Assembly: GCF_020443705.1 (NCBI RefSeq)
Contig: NZ_JAIZZK010000016.1
Coordinates: forward strand, 1 to 64,000
Reading direction: 5' to 3'
Source: Clostridium algoriphilum
GTDB lineage: Bacteria; Bacillota; Clostridia; Clostridiales; Clostridiaceae
DNA: 64,000 nucleotides
Positions 53,373 through 60,486 of the stretch are shown in pieces. The stretch's first letter is position 1. Every line of letters begins with the position of its first letter. Both the position numbers and the translations under genes were made by a program. Under the pieces are notes generated by a model. It ran no database searches. It was not told the origin of the DNA and was given only the letters and a program-made list of their open reading frames with translations.

Positions 53373-53465
53373 AAATATGGTATTTTTTCATAAAAAAGTA
53401 GCTATTAAATATAATAATAATAGCTACTCATATATAGTAAGGGCTCTTATCTTTAAAGGTTTAAT

Positions 53466-53615
53466 AACAATGAAATCAATGGTTTTGACATACCAAGTGT
53501 TAATTTAAATTTAGTAGAACTTAATAAATGGGCAGGCAATTTGATGTGTGGAACACTGGGGTATGCAAATTCTATAGATTTATTTAAAAAAGAAATAAGT
53601 GAAATAAAAGTGTGA
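53466..53615 (+). pseudogene. C-terminal fragment of an unidentified protein
   Basis: NNEINGFDIPSVNLNLVELN, KWAGNLMCGTLGYANSIDLF, KKEISEIKV*. No start codon or ribosome binding site precedes it. It is not recognised. Confidence 0.45.
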
Positions 53616-53681
53616 ATGATATATTTTCTAGTATAGAATATATATTATTTCAAATGCTATAGTTATAAGGAGATGATAAGT

Positions 53682-53858
53682 TTGGATAAAAGAAGATTAG
53701 GAGAAATACTGGAATCTTATGGTATCATAAATGTTACATACAAAAACAATCCTGTATGGCTAGAAAGTATTAGTACTGATAAAGATGGTGTTATACAAGT
53801 AAAGGATTTAAAAACAGATAAACTTATGTCCGTAGATATTAAAGACTTAAAAGAATAA
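53682..53858 (+). CDS. sspH: Small acid-soluble spore protein H-like
   Basis: A 58-aa protein beginning MDKRRLGEILESYGIINVTY, KNNPVWLESIS. The K-R---ILES-G-I-V-Y---PVW-E pattern is that of the SspH family of minor small acid-soluble spore proteins, which are made in the forespore. The TTG at 53682 is preferred over the ATG at 53673, because AAGGAG then lies 9 nt upstream and the protein starts like its relatives. Confidence 0.85.
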   Translation: MDKRRLGEILESYGIINVTYKNNPVWLESISTDKDGVIQVKDLKTDKLMSVDIKDLKE

Positions 53859-53895
53859 TTTAAAGCCTGAGGTCAGTAAATAGGAGGGTGATTTT

Positions 53896-54546
53896 ATGCT
53901 AAAAGCAGTTATATTTGACATGGATGGAGTAATTATTGATAGTGAACCAACACATATGAAGCTGGAAAATGAGACTTATAAAAAATTAGGCATAGAGGTT
54001 ACAGACGATGAGCATCACTCTTTTGTAGGATCAACTTCTCATTATATGTGGGAAGCTCTAAAAAATAAATATAAGCTTAATCAAACACTTGATGAGTTAA
54101 TTGAATATGATCGAAGTAAATATTTTAAATACCTTAATTCAGATGAATGCGAGATAACTCTTATTGATGGGGTGAAAGAGCTAATAAAAAACTTTCATGA
54201 TAATGGAATAAAGCTAGCCATTGCCTCATCATCTCCACTAAATGTAATTGTGGCTATTGCAAAGAAATTTCAAATAGAAGAATACTTTGATGTTTTTGTT
54301 ACCGGTGACTATGTACAGAGAAGTAAGCCTGAACCAGATATATTTCTTTTTGCTTCAGAGAAGCTTGGGGTAAGCCCGGAAAATTGTATAGTTATTGAGG
54401 ATTCTCATAATGGGGTTCGTGCTGCTAAAAAAGCAGGTATGAAGTGTGTAGGAATTAATAGCGGTGCTGCAGGAAGCCAAGACATTTCCATGGCGGATTT
54501 AGTGATAAATAGCTTTAAAGAAGTGGATTACATGAAATTAAGTTAA
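53896..54546 (+). CDS. HAD-superfamily hydrolase (beta-phosphoglucomutase-like)
   Basis: A 216-aa HAD subfamily IA protein. Motif I AVIFDMDGVIIDSEP (residues 4-18) has both catalytic aspartates, motif II is LAIASSSP (about 109-116), motif III lysine lies in RSKPEPDIF (about 142-150), and motif IV is VIEDSHNGVRAAKKAGM. The helical cap follows motif I. Substrate is probably a sugar phosphate or small phosphoester. Ribosome binding site GGAGGG. It follows sspH by 37 nt and may be co-transcribed. Confidence 0.92.
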   Translation: MLKAVIFDMDGVIIDSEPTHMKLENETYKKLGIEVTDDEHHSFVGSTSHYMWEALKNKYKLNQTLDELIEYDRSKYFKYLNSDECEITLIDGVKELIKNFHDNGIKLAIASSSPLNVIVAIAKKFQIEEYFDVFVTGDYVQRSKPEPDIFLFASEKLGVSPENCIVIEDSHNGVRAAKKAGMKCVGINSGAAGSQDISMADLVINSFKEVDYMKLS

Positions 54547-54606
54547 TAATTGTAAGATCACTCTAAAAGAAGCAAAATGGAGGATGCTATTTTGAAATAG
54601 CAAATT

Positions 54607-54660
54607 TAGCAAACAGAACTTGTCCGCTACGTTACCAATTCTGTAATGGGGTCGTGTCAG
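54607..54660 (+). repeat. TAGCAA family C repeat fragment
   Basis: TAGCAAACAGAACTTGTCCG to GGGGTCGTGTCAG, the left part only. Confidence 0.7.
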
Positions 54661-54736
54661 TTGCCTAAAAAAAAGTATATATAGGCTGCGCATTTAGTGT
54701 TGAATAAGTCGTGCAGAAAAATTAAAAATAAAGTCT

Positions 54737-54833
54737 TCCATAAACTTCTTATTGTTTTTACATTTATTAGGTTTTTGGTGTGACCCTCCTGTAGAATATG
54801 TAAGCGTATGCGAGCATATTTTACTTGCTAATG
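54737..54833 (-). repeat. TAGCAA family B repeat, inverted partial copy
   Basis: Reverse strand: TAGCAAGTAAAATATGCTCG, CATACGCTTACATATTCTAC, CCTAATAAATGTAAA. It is the clearest large repeat in the opposite orientation; the right half is lost. Confidence 0.7.
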
Positions 54834-54837
54834 TTTG

Positions 54838-54909
54838 TACACAAATTCGCTTCACTCATAAAATCCCCCGGAGTACGTGAACAAATTGTAAATACAATCT
54901 GTTTTGCTA
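54838..54909 (+). repeat. TAGCAA family A repeat (72 bp)
   Basis: ACAAATTCGCTTCACTCAT to AATACAATCTGTTTTGCTA. The left TAGCAA has become TACACAA. Confidence 0.75.
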
Positions 54910-55056
54910 TTCCACTATTTAATATTAAAATATAATTTACAAAATAAAGAATAAGAGTCAGCAGATATATAAATATCCACTAACTCTATTTTTTCTCTAG
55001 ACACAAAATGCTCCTAGTATAGACTACTGTTATTTTTATTAAGTAAATTTATAATA

Positions 55057-55428
55057 TTAACATTTTACTGAATTTTCATATGCATATCGCCAGTTTTTAT
55101 AATTCTTGATTTTTTTCATTGCAATATAAATAGGCATTATTATAGCTGTAGGCAAAATTATGCCAGTAAATAAACAAATTAAAATTCCTTTTATTCCTCT
55201 TGTTGCAAGGATATTAAGTGGTGCAATTAATGAATTAAGTCCAAGCCCTGCAAGTTCATAGGTAGCAGTAAATTTAAATAAAACTGTTGCAATAGGTGCA
55301 CATATAATTGCGGCTATAAATGGTGGTATTAAAAGTTTTGGATTTTTTATAACATTCGGAAATTGTATTTTTGGTGTTACTAGTCCTTGTGCTATATTAG
55401 CCCCAGAATCATTTTCCCTAAAAGACAT
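55057..55428 (-). pseudogene. C-terminal fragment of a PTS EIIC-type permease
   Basis: GLVTPKIQFPNVIKNPKLLI, PPFIAAIICAPIATVLFKFT, GLGLNSLIAPLNILATRGIK, with four hydrophobic segments. The pattern is that of the C-terminal part of the PTS_EIIC_2 family. The N-terminal two thirds are absent; to the right lies a family A repeat, which supplies the apparent start. A hairpin (AGAGTTAGTGGATATTTATA region, 54957-54990) follows the stop codon. Confidence 0.75.
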
Positions 55429-55499
55429 AGGCAAATTCGCTTCGCTCATAAACACCCCCGTTGGTCACGAACAAATTGTAAACACAATTTGTTTTGCTA
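55429..55499 (+). repeat. TAGCAA family A repeat (71 bp)
   Basis: GGCAAATTCGCTTCGCTC to ACACAATTTGTTTTGCTA. It truncates the PTS gene. This is the last complete copy to the right. Confidence 0.8.
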
Positions 55500-55564
55500 A
55501 TTTTAAATAGTCCTCAAAGTGGCTTAGACTCCCACTTTGTTTTTTAAAGAGATGACGTATCAGA

Positions 55565-55768
55565 TTAATATACTGCATATTCTATTTTACTTTTATAAAT
55601 TGTATAAGTTATAAATGTTTCAATATTATCACTATTTTGTTTTAACACATAGACGTTATTTGGATTTTCACTATCATTCAACCAAGAGATCAATTTTCTC
55701 CTTTCATTATCATTAAGACTTAATACAACATCGTTTCCACTAACAAAAATTATATTAACTGTTTTCAA
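55565..55768 (-). CDS. Hypothetical 67-aa protein (cluster gene 4)
   Basis: MKTVNIIFVSGNDVVLSLND, NERRKLISWLNDSENPNNVY, VLKQNSDNIETFITYTIYKS. A small alpha/beta protein that starts with a strand and an amphipathic helix. The TTG at 55768 is chosen because GAGG lies about 11 nt upstream; a longer frame would overlap the previous gene by 20 nt. Last gene of the four-gene cluster. Not recognised. Confidence 0.6.
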   Translation of the reverse strand: MKTVNIIFVSGNDVVLSLNDNERRKLISWLNDSENPNNVYVLKQNSDNIETFITYTIYKSKIEYAVY

Positions 55769-55814
55769 TATAATCACATCCTCTTCTATAGATACACATT
55801 CTGTATAAAATAAT

Positions 55815-56153
55815 TTAGCAGTCATCAGGAACATTATCGAAGTTTGGAATAAGTAGTTTATTAAAGCTAGAAGTTAGGGCCAATGTGGTAGCTTTTTTTA
55901 TTTTAAGTTCAATTTCATCAATCCCTCTGGCTCTAATATAGATAATAAGAACGTCATCTTCACTTGTAGTCCGTACATTAATAAATCCTCTGTCATCTAA
56001 ATAAAAAAGAGCTGCAATTATCTCACACTTGTTTACACCTGAGACTTTGTATTCTTGCCTTGTAATATTTCTGTAAGTGCAAATACAAAATAAATTTTCA
56101 TATAGCTCAAATAAAATTTGAGTTCTAATTAAATCTCTTTCTATCTGAAGCAT
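55815..56153 (-). CDS. Winged-helix-like 112-aa protein (cluster gene 3)
   Basis: LIRTQILFELYENLFCICTY is a first helix pair. NKCEIIAALFYLDDRGFINV, then a strand and IIYIRARGIDEIEL follow. The order helix-helix-(I-AL-YL-D-GFI)-wing-(A-GIDEIE) is that of small winged-helix proteins. It is paralogous to cluster gene 1 (56568-56897; shared EIIAALYF, RGIEEVE). It probably binds DNA or a partner protein. Spaced 11 nt from gene 2. Confidence 0.65.
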   Translation of the reverse strand: MLQIERDLIRTQILFELYENLFCICTYRNITRQEYKVSGVNKCEIIAALFYLDDRGFINVRTTSEDDVLIIYIRARGIDEIELKIKKATTLALTSSFNKLLIPNFDNVPDDC

Positions 56154-56164
56154 AAATTAAACAC

Positions 56165-56545
56165 CTACCTTTGATTAATCCATTGAGTGAAGGTTAGTTT
56201 CGACCATTCGCCTGCAGGCTCAGGGGCGTACCCAGGATTAAATGGAAACTCATGAATAATTGGTACAACTGACAGAAATGGGGGGCCAATATCAAGCGGC
56301 GCTTTTATGATTTCTAGACCGCCCACCACAGGTCCGCTAATACTCCAAGCTACAATCCTCCCATCTCTATCTAATAGATTAGTACCTCTTAATCCACCAA
56401 TCCATATTCTGGTTTTTTTTGCCCAAACATAATTACCATATATATATGCTACCCATTTTAAATCATTATTAAATACATTACTATGTTCTAATAACCAACC
56501 AACAAAGTTAGCCTTTTTATCATATAAAGGATCCATTATTTCCAA
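56165..56545 (-). CDS. Hypothetical Trp/Gly-rich 126-aa protein (cluster gene 2)
   Basis: Landmarks are NFVGWLLEHSNVFNNDLKWV, AYIYGNYVWAKKTRIWIGGL, RGTNLLDRDGRIVAWSISGP and PFNPGYAPEPAGEWSKLTFT. It is aromatic and Gly/Pro-rich without a membrane segment, and reminiscent of small spore-coat or surface proteins. The start is uncertain: GGAGG precedes a TTG at 56545, and a GTG at 56563 and ATG at 56536 are in frame. It begins within 25 nt of the end of gene 1. Confidence 0.6.
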   Translation of the reverse strand: MEIMDPLYDKKANFVGWLLEHSNVFNNDLKWVAYIYGNYVWAKKTRIWIGGLRGTNLLDRDGRIVAWSISGPVVGGLEIIKAPLDIGPPFLSVVPIIHEFPFNPGYAPEPAGEWSKLTFTQWINQR

Positions 56546-56567
56546 TATTAACTGAACCTCCACTCAT

Positions 56568-56897
56568 TTATTCTCTATTTATAACGGGTATGAGCAAATC
56601 CTCAAATACATTTGAAAGTACAAATTTACCAGTTTCAGTAAAATAATTCTCCACTTCCTCAATGCCGCGGCCTAAAACAAAAGCAGAAACTGTTTTATCT
56701 CTTTCTATGTTAAAAAAAATCCATCTTTTATAGAAGATGAAATAAAGAGCTGCAATTATTTCAATTCTAGAATCATTAGGAATCTCATAATCAATATTAC
56801 TGCACACTTCATAGCCGTAGGTAAAGAAGTCCCTATATAACTGAAATAACAAGCTATATCTAAGCAATCTATGTTTTTCAAATATTAATAAATCCAT
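56568..56897 (-). CDS. Winged-helix-like 109-aa protein (cluster gene 1)
   Basis: EKHRLLRYSLLFQLYRDFFT, SRIEIIAALYFIFYKRWIFF, VSAFVLGRGIEEVENYFTET. Paralogous to cluster gene 3, with the same predicted winged-helix order. ATG at 56897 follows TGAGGTGTTTT. First gene of the cluster, transcribed away from a 38-bp palindrome and from the divergent gene at 57080. It may bind that palindrome; this is inference. Confidence 0.65.
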   Translation of the reverse strand: MDLLIFEKHRLLRYSLLFQLYRDFFTYGYEVCSNIDYEIPNDSRIEIIAALYFIFYKRWIFFNIERDKTVSAFVLGRGIEEVENYFTETGKFVLSNVFEDLLIPVINRE

Positions 56898-56945
56898 AAA
56901 ACACCTCATGCAATTATTTAGGCATCCAACTAGTTTTTTTCGGAG

Positions 56946-56983
56946 GCACCTTATATATAATATGCATATTGTATATAAGGTGC
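56946..56983. promoter_or_regulatory. 38-bp palindrome in the divergent promoter region
   Basis: GCACCTTATATA at 56946 and TATATAAGGTGC ending at 56983 are perfect 12-bp arms. The inner TAATATG/CATATTG extends the symmetry to 19 bp per side with one mismatch. It lies between the four-gene minus cluster and the plus-strand gene at 57080, without a T-run, so an operator is likelier than a terminator. Confidence 0.65.
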
Positions 56984-57079
56984 ATATTTAAATATAGGAG
57001 ACGAATCTCCAACTTTTAAATAACAAAAACATATAATGCGCCATATACTGTATAGTAAATACTTTAAGGAGTTAGTTTA

Positions 57080-57478
57080 ATGTATATTGATGATGATACT
57101 ATTAGATTTTATAATTCAATGTATAACTATGAATTAGAAACTCAAGATCTTCCTTTAGAATGTCCATACAGGCAGATGGCTCCTCCTACACTCTTCGCAC
57201 AAGGGCCTCAGGGTGGACCGCCTTCTTCACCTCCAAACTTTACACCACCTCAGTCTCAATCACAACAATTTGGAGCTACCCCTCTAGCTATAGACCAAGG
57301 TGCAATTAGACCTTGCCTCTATAGATTTGTATATATATGGCCAAGAAGAGGAAGAGGTTTCTGGACATGGCTTACATTTGTGGGACCTAGATCTATATCA
57401 GGTTTCCGTTGGACTGGACGTAGTTGGAGATTTTTCGGAATGGATCTGAGAGATATTAGTAGTTTCCAATGTTTTTAA
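57080..57478 (+). CDS. Pro/Gln-rich protein with Trp/Arg-rich C-terminal domain
   Basis: A 132-aa protein. The N-terminus (YIDDDTIRFYNSMYNYELET) is Tyr/Asp-rich. Residues ~32-66 are a Pro/Gln/Gly/Ser linker (PPSSPPNFTPPQSQSQQFG). The C-terminal ~60 residues are aromatic and basic (PCLYRFVYIWPRRGRGFWTW, LTFVGPRSISGFRWTGRSWR, FFGMDLRDISSFQCF). I recall similar W/R-rich proteins in sporulating clostridia, without known function; a spore-surface role is a guess. Ribosome binding site AAGGAGTTAGTTTA. No clear sigma-A promoter; CATATACTG at about 57046 could be a sporulation-type -10. Confidence 0.7.
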   Translation: MYIDDDTIRFYNSMYNYELETQDLPLECPYRQMAPPTLFAQGPQGGPPSSPPNFTPPQSQSQQFGATPLAIDQGAIRPCLYRFVYIWPRRGRGFWTWLTFVGPRSISGFRWTGRSWRFFGMDLRDISSFQCF

Positions 57479-57652
57479 AATAATAATGAAGGAATAGGGC
57501 CACAAACTATTTTAACAGTCAGTTGGTGCGTAGCGATAATAACAATGTCAACATAGATTGTTCGTTTGTTTTGCTACAGACTTCCCCAGATAGGTCTACC
57601 TACCCCCTGCCGCTTCTTTCAGCCTATCGACTCAGCAAACATACTGGGCATA

Positions 57653-57682
57653 CAAAAAAGAAGGAAGCCAAAAGCTTCCTTC
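57653..57682 (-). terminator. Terminator of the AGCS symporter gene
   Basis: GAAGGAAGC-N4-AGCTTCCTTC type stem (57660-57682) with TTTTTT on the minus strand, 8 bp from the stop codon. 57479-57652 shows no gene. Confidence 0.85.
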
Positions 57683-57689
57683 TAATTAT

Positions 57690-59063
57690 TTATTTTCCCA
57701 CCTTAAGCATTCCATCATCATCAAGATCTTTAAAATATTTTCTTGTTTCATTTATAATAACTCCACTTAATCCAATCAATCCGATTAAGTTTGGAATTGC
57801 CATCAATCCATTTACTATATCAGCAATTACCCAAATCATTTCTAATTTTAAGAATGCACCTAATGCTACTAAGAAAATAAATACCCCTCTATATGGTTTA
57901 ATTCCTTTTACTCCTACTAAATATACAATACATCTTTCTCCATAATAATTCCAACCAAGTATTGTTGTGAATGCAAAGAAAATAAGTCCAATAGTCACAA
58001 TCAACTGTCCTATCATCGCTATAGGAAACGCATTACTAAAAGCATAGTTTGTCATAGCTGCTCCTGCATATTCGGAATTCCAAGCTCCAGTCATTATTAA
58101 AACAAGACCAGTCATAGTACAAATAACTATTGTATCAAAGAAAGTACCTGTCATAGATACAAGTCCTTGTCTTACACAAGACTTAGTTTTAGCTGCCGCT
58201 GCTGCTATTGGTGCACTACCTAGACCAGACTCATTAGAGAATACTCCTCTGGCAACACCACTTCGCATAGCAAGCATTACTGTTGCCCCTGTAAAACCAC
58301 CTGCTGCTGCCGTTGTAGTAAATGCACTCTTTACAACTAAAGCTATTGTTCCTGGTAATAAATTAATATTGATTATTACAATCATTAAACATCCTATAAC
58401 ATAAAACACTGCCATAAATGGAACAGTCTTTTCTGATACTGCTGCAATATTTTTTATTCCCCCAATAGTTATTAATGCAACTAAAAGTGTTATCACTATT
58501 GCTGTTGCAATAGTTGGTATATTAAATGTAATTGATACAGCCTCTGTTATTGCATTTACCTGTGGGAATGTACCTATTCCAAAAAAGGCAACTCCTACAC
58601 CAAAGATTGCAAACATTTTTGCTAAAAACTTATTTTTAAGTCCATTTTCTAGGTAATACATAGGTCCGCCAGCCATTTGTCCATTCTCATCAACAGTCCT
58701 GTATTTTACTGCAAGTAAGCCTTCAGAATACTTAGTAGCCATTCCAAAGAAAGCAGCTACCCACATCCAGAATAAAGCTCCTGGTCCGCCAAGTTTAATT
58801 GCTGTTGCAACACCAACAATATTTCCTGTTCCTATTGTTGCCGCTAAAGCTGTACATAAAGCTGCAAATGATGATACATCACCCGCTCCATCATTATCCC
58901 TTTCTTTAGTAAATAAATACTTAAGTGCAAGTGGTAGCTTAGTAACCTGCAATAACCCCAATCTTATAGTTAAATACAATCCTGTACCTACTAGTAAAAC
59001 AAGTAACGGTGGTCCCCAAAGCCATGAATCAATTTTGTTAAGCACTTCCATAAACGCTGTCAT
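57690..59063 (-). CDS. Sodium:alanine/glycine symporter (AGCS family)
   Basis: A 457-aa transporter with about 11 hydrophobic segments. AGCS signature blocks include AALCTALAATIGTGNIVGVA, FWMWVAAFFGMATKYSEGLL, AVKYR, GGPMYYLENGL, RGVFSNESGLGSAPIAAAAA and ILGWNYYGERC. It imports alanine or glycine with Na+. A tandem glycine riboswitch in its 5' leader points to glycine as the regulated, and probably transported, amino acid. ATG at 59063 with GGGAGGA upstream, inside a hairpin that can hide the ribosome binding site. Confidence 0.95.
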   Translation of the reverse strand: MTAFMEVLNKIDSWLWGPPLLVLLVGTGLYLTIRLGLLQVTKLPLALKYLFTKERDNDGAGDVSSFAALCTALAATIGTGNIVGVATAIKLGGPGALFWMWVAAFFGMATKYSEGLLAVKYRTVDENGQMAGGPMYYLENGLKNKFLAKMFAIFGVGVAFFGIGTFPQVNAITEAVSITFNIPTIATAIVITLLVALITIGGIKNIAAVSEKTVPFMAVFYVIGCLMIVIININLLPGTIALVVKSAFTTTAAAGGFTGATVMLAMRSGVARGVFSNESGLGSAPIAAAAAKTKSCVRQGLVSMTGTFFDTIVICTMTGLVLIMTGAWNSEYAGAAMTNYAFSNAFPIAMIGQLIVTIGLIFFAFTTILGWNYYGERCIVYLVGVKGIKPYRGVFIFLVALGAFLKLEMIWVIADIVNGLMAIPNLIGLIGLSGVIINETRKYFKDLDDDGMLKVGK

Positions 59064-59065
59064 TT

Positions 59066-59100
59066 AAAAAATCCTCCCTTAATTTAATATAATGGAGGAG
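59066..59100 (-). promoter_or_regulatory. Riboswitch expression platform hairpin
   Basis: Minus strand: TCCTCC (59099-59094), a 16-nt AT-rich loop, then GGAGGA (59077-59072), which is the ribosome binding site itself, followed by TTTTTT (59071-59066). The hairpin could both mask translation start and terminate transcription; glycine binding would be expected to open it. Confidence 0.6.
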
Positions 59101-59109
59101 ACAAAATTT

Positions 59110-59531
59110 TTTTCATAATTTCTATCCCCTGTCCTTTTACCTGAGAGATTCGATAGCTAAAGCTAAATCTTACTCAAACTTAATTTATACTTGTACAAAA
59201 CTCGATAGTTTAATGAGTTATGGACATGTAGAAATTTACAGTTTAAGTAGCTTATCTTAATAATACTATCTTGCTCCTTCGGTGTCTGTTTAAGCAGCTC
59301 TCTCCAGAGGCTCGTCCAATTACGGTTTTCTCCTAATAAATAGTTTCCTTACAAAACTAATAGGTTTTTCAGTTCAACTATTAATTTAATACTAATCCAA
59401 AACTCGCAAGTTAATGGAAATTTTGTACCTGTATAAATATAGTTTCACATTAAAAATCCTTAGGTGCCTGAAAGTTTTTCCTCTTCGGCGGATGGCAAGC
59501 CATCTCTCTCCCACAATCTTCATCCGAACAC
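59110..59531 (-). promoter_or_regulatory. Tandem glycine riboswitch
   Basis: Two aptamers on the minus strand. Aptamer I (about 59526-59455) has GGGAGAGAGATGG, CCGCCGAAGAGGAAAAAC and TTTCAGGCACC. Aptamer II (about 59338-59128) has CTCTGGAGAGAGCTGC, ACACCGAAGGAGCAA and the strongly conserved TCTCAGGTAAAAGGACAG. The linker and one aptamer-II arm are long; both contain a similar CGAGTTTTG segment. The order and motifs match the glycine (gcvT) riboswitch. Confidence 0.93.
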
Positions 59532-59601
59532 AATATTCAACTTTTATTAACAAACTCTTTTATAATTATACATAGTTTTTTTTTATTATGCAAATTTTTA
59601 T

Positions 59602-59656
59602 AAATGAAAAGAAAGGATTAAGGCACAAAATGCTTTAATCCTTTCTTTTCATTTAC
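59602..59656. terminator. Terminator hairpin
   Basis: AAATGAAAAGAAAGGATTAA pairs with TTAATCCTTTCTTTTCATTT. It follows the small gene at 59694 (minus strand) by 38 bp. Confidence 0.75.
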
Positions 59657-59693
59657 GGGTATCTGTGTGACTTATATGAATAGTTAATATCTC

Positions 59694-59855
59694 TTATTGG
59701 GCGCTTAAAGCTTTTTTAAGGGCTTTAATTTCATCTTGGTGTATTTGCTTACTTTTCCTATCACCTTTCTTATCGTCTATAGGTAATAGGCTCTGTAAGG
59801 CTTTAATTTGTCGCTTTATTTCGTCCTTATCTTTTGGAATTTCAAATTTTGACAT
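59694..59855 (-). CDS. 53-aa basic helical protein
   Basis: MSKFEIPKDKDEIKRQIKAL, QSLLPIDDKKGDRKSKQIHQ, DEIKALKKALSAQ. Highly charged and helical, with a perfect AAGGAGGTCAAATAA ribosome binding site. Its ATG directly follows the stop codon of an upstream fragment (TAAATG). No family is recognised. Size and composition resemble small phage- or element-encoded proteins. Confidence 0.65.
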   Translation of the reverse strand: MSKFEIPKDKDEIKRQIKALQSLLPIDDKKGDRKSKQIHQDEIKALKKALSAQ

Positions 59856-60068
59856 TTATTTGACCTCCTTAAAATATTCTTTCATATATCTATTCTCCAT
59901 TTGGGAGTTATTTCCTTCTAAATAGTTATTTTTTATTAAATAAATATAATAAATAATTAATTTATAACCGCCTACGTCGGTGCTACTGCCTTCACCCCTG
60001 TGATCAATTTTAATTAGCTTTTCTTTATTCTCAATTACTAAATCTACTCGGCCTAACTCTTTAATATT
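59856..60068 (-). pseudogene. C-terminal remnant upstream of the 53-aa gene
   Basis: ELGRVDLVIENKEKLIKIDH, RGEGSSTDVGGYKLIIYYIY, LIKNNYLEGNNSQMENRYMK, ending one base before the next ATG. An in-frame stop lies at 60069, so only the tail survives. Not recognised. Confidence 0.5.
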
Positions 60069-60115
60069 TCAAATTGCATGTTTAACGAATATTTATTGTT
60101 AATTAAAAATAATTC

Positions 60116-60144
60116 TTTACAAATATAACTTACTATGTTATTAT
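60116..60144 (+). promoter_or_regulatory. Sigma-A promoter of ncRNA copy 2
   Basis: TTTACA (60116-60121), a 17-nt spacer and TATTAT (60139-60144), identical in boxes and spacing to 12684-12712; the AT-rich upstream flank is conserved as well. Confidence 0.75.
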
Positions 60145-60150
60145 TGCTTT

Positions 60151-60456
60151 ATAAACAAAGCAACATAATTTAACTATTGAAAAAGTGGAAGTAATTCCAC
60201 AAAGATATTAACCCTCCTTAGATAAAGTAAAAGAATTGCTAATAGAAAGGGGATAGTCCAATGTTTCAAATTAAGTTGTTAAAGTTTTTAGAGGTTAGTA
60301 CAATTTATAAATAAGAGGTCTTTAGTATATGTGATAAGACAATAAAAATTTATTTGAATTAATATAAATTACTATACTCTACTTAATTAAAAATTAAATA
60401 TTTGTATATATGTATAAGGAGTAGTTCACTAAAAGTGAACTACTCCTTATTTTTTT
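60151..60456 (+). ncRNA. Probable ~306-nt structured noncoding RNA, copy 2
   Basis: The paralogue of 12719-13014, with the same ordered blocks: ATAAACAAAG, GTGGAAGTAATTCCAC, AAAGATATTAA, AATAGAAAGGGGATAGTCCA, TTTTTAGAGG, AGGTCTTTA, GTGATAAGACAA, ACTATACTCTACTTA. It ends in an unrelated but equally strong terminator (AAGGAGTAGTTCAC/GTGAACTACTCCTT, 60416-60448, then T8). Where the copies differ, changes fall between blocks. A 17-codon frame after GGGG...ATG is possible, but its amino acids are not conserved between the copies. Confidence 0.7.
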
Positions 60457-60486
60457 TACATAAGTGCTCTTAACTACTCACTAAAT

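Noticed and set aside
26971-55499. CRISPR-like array from repeated 70-bp units
   Set aside because: The units are kilobases apart, hairpin-bearing and not separated by uniform spacers; no cas genes are present.
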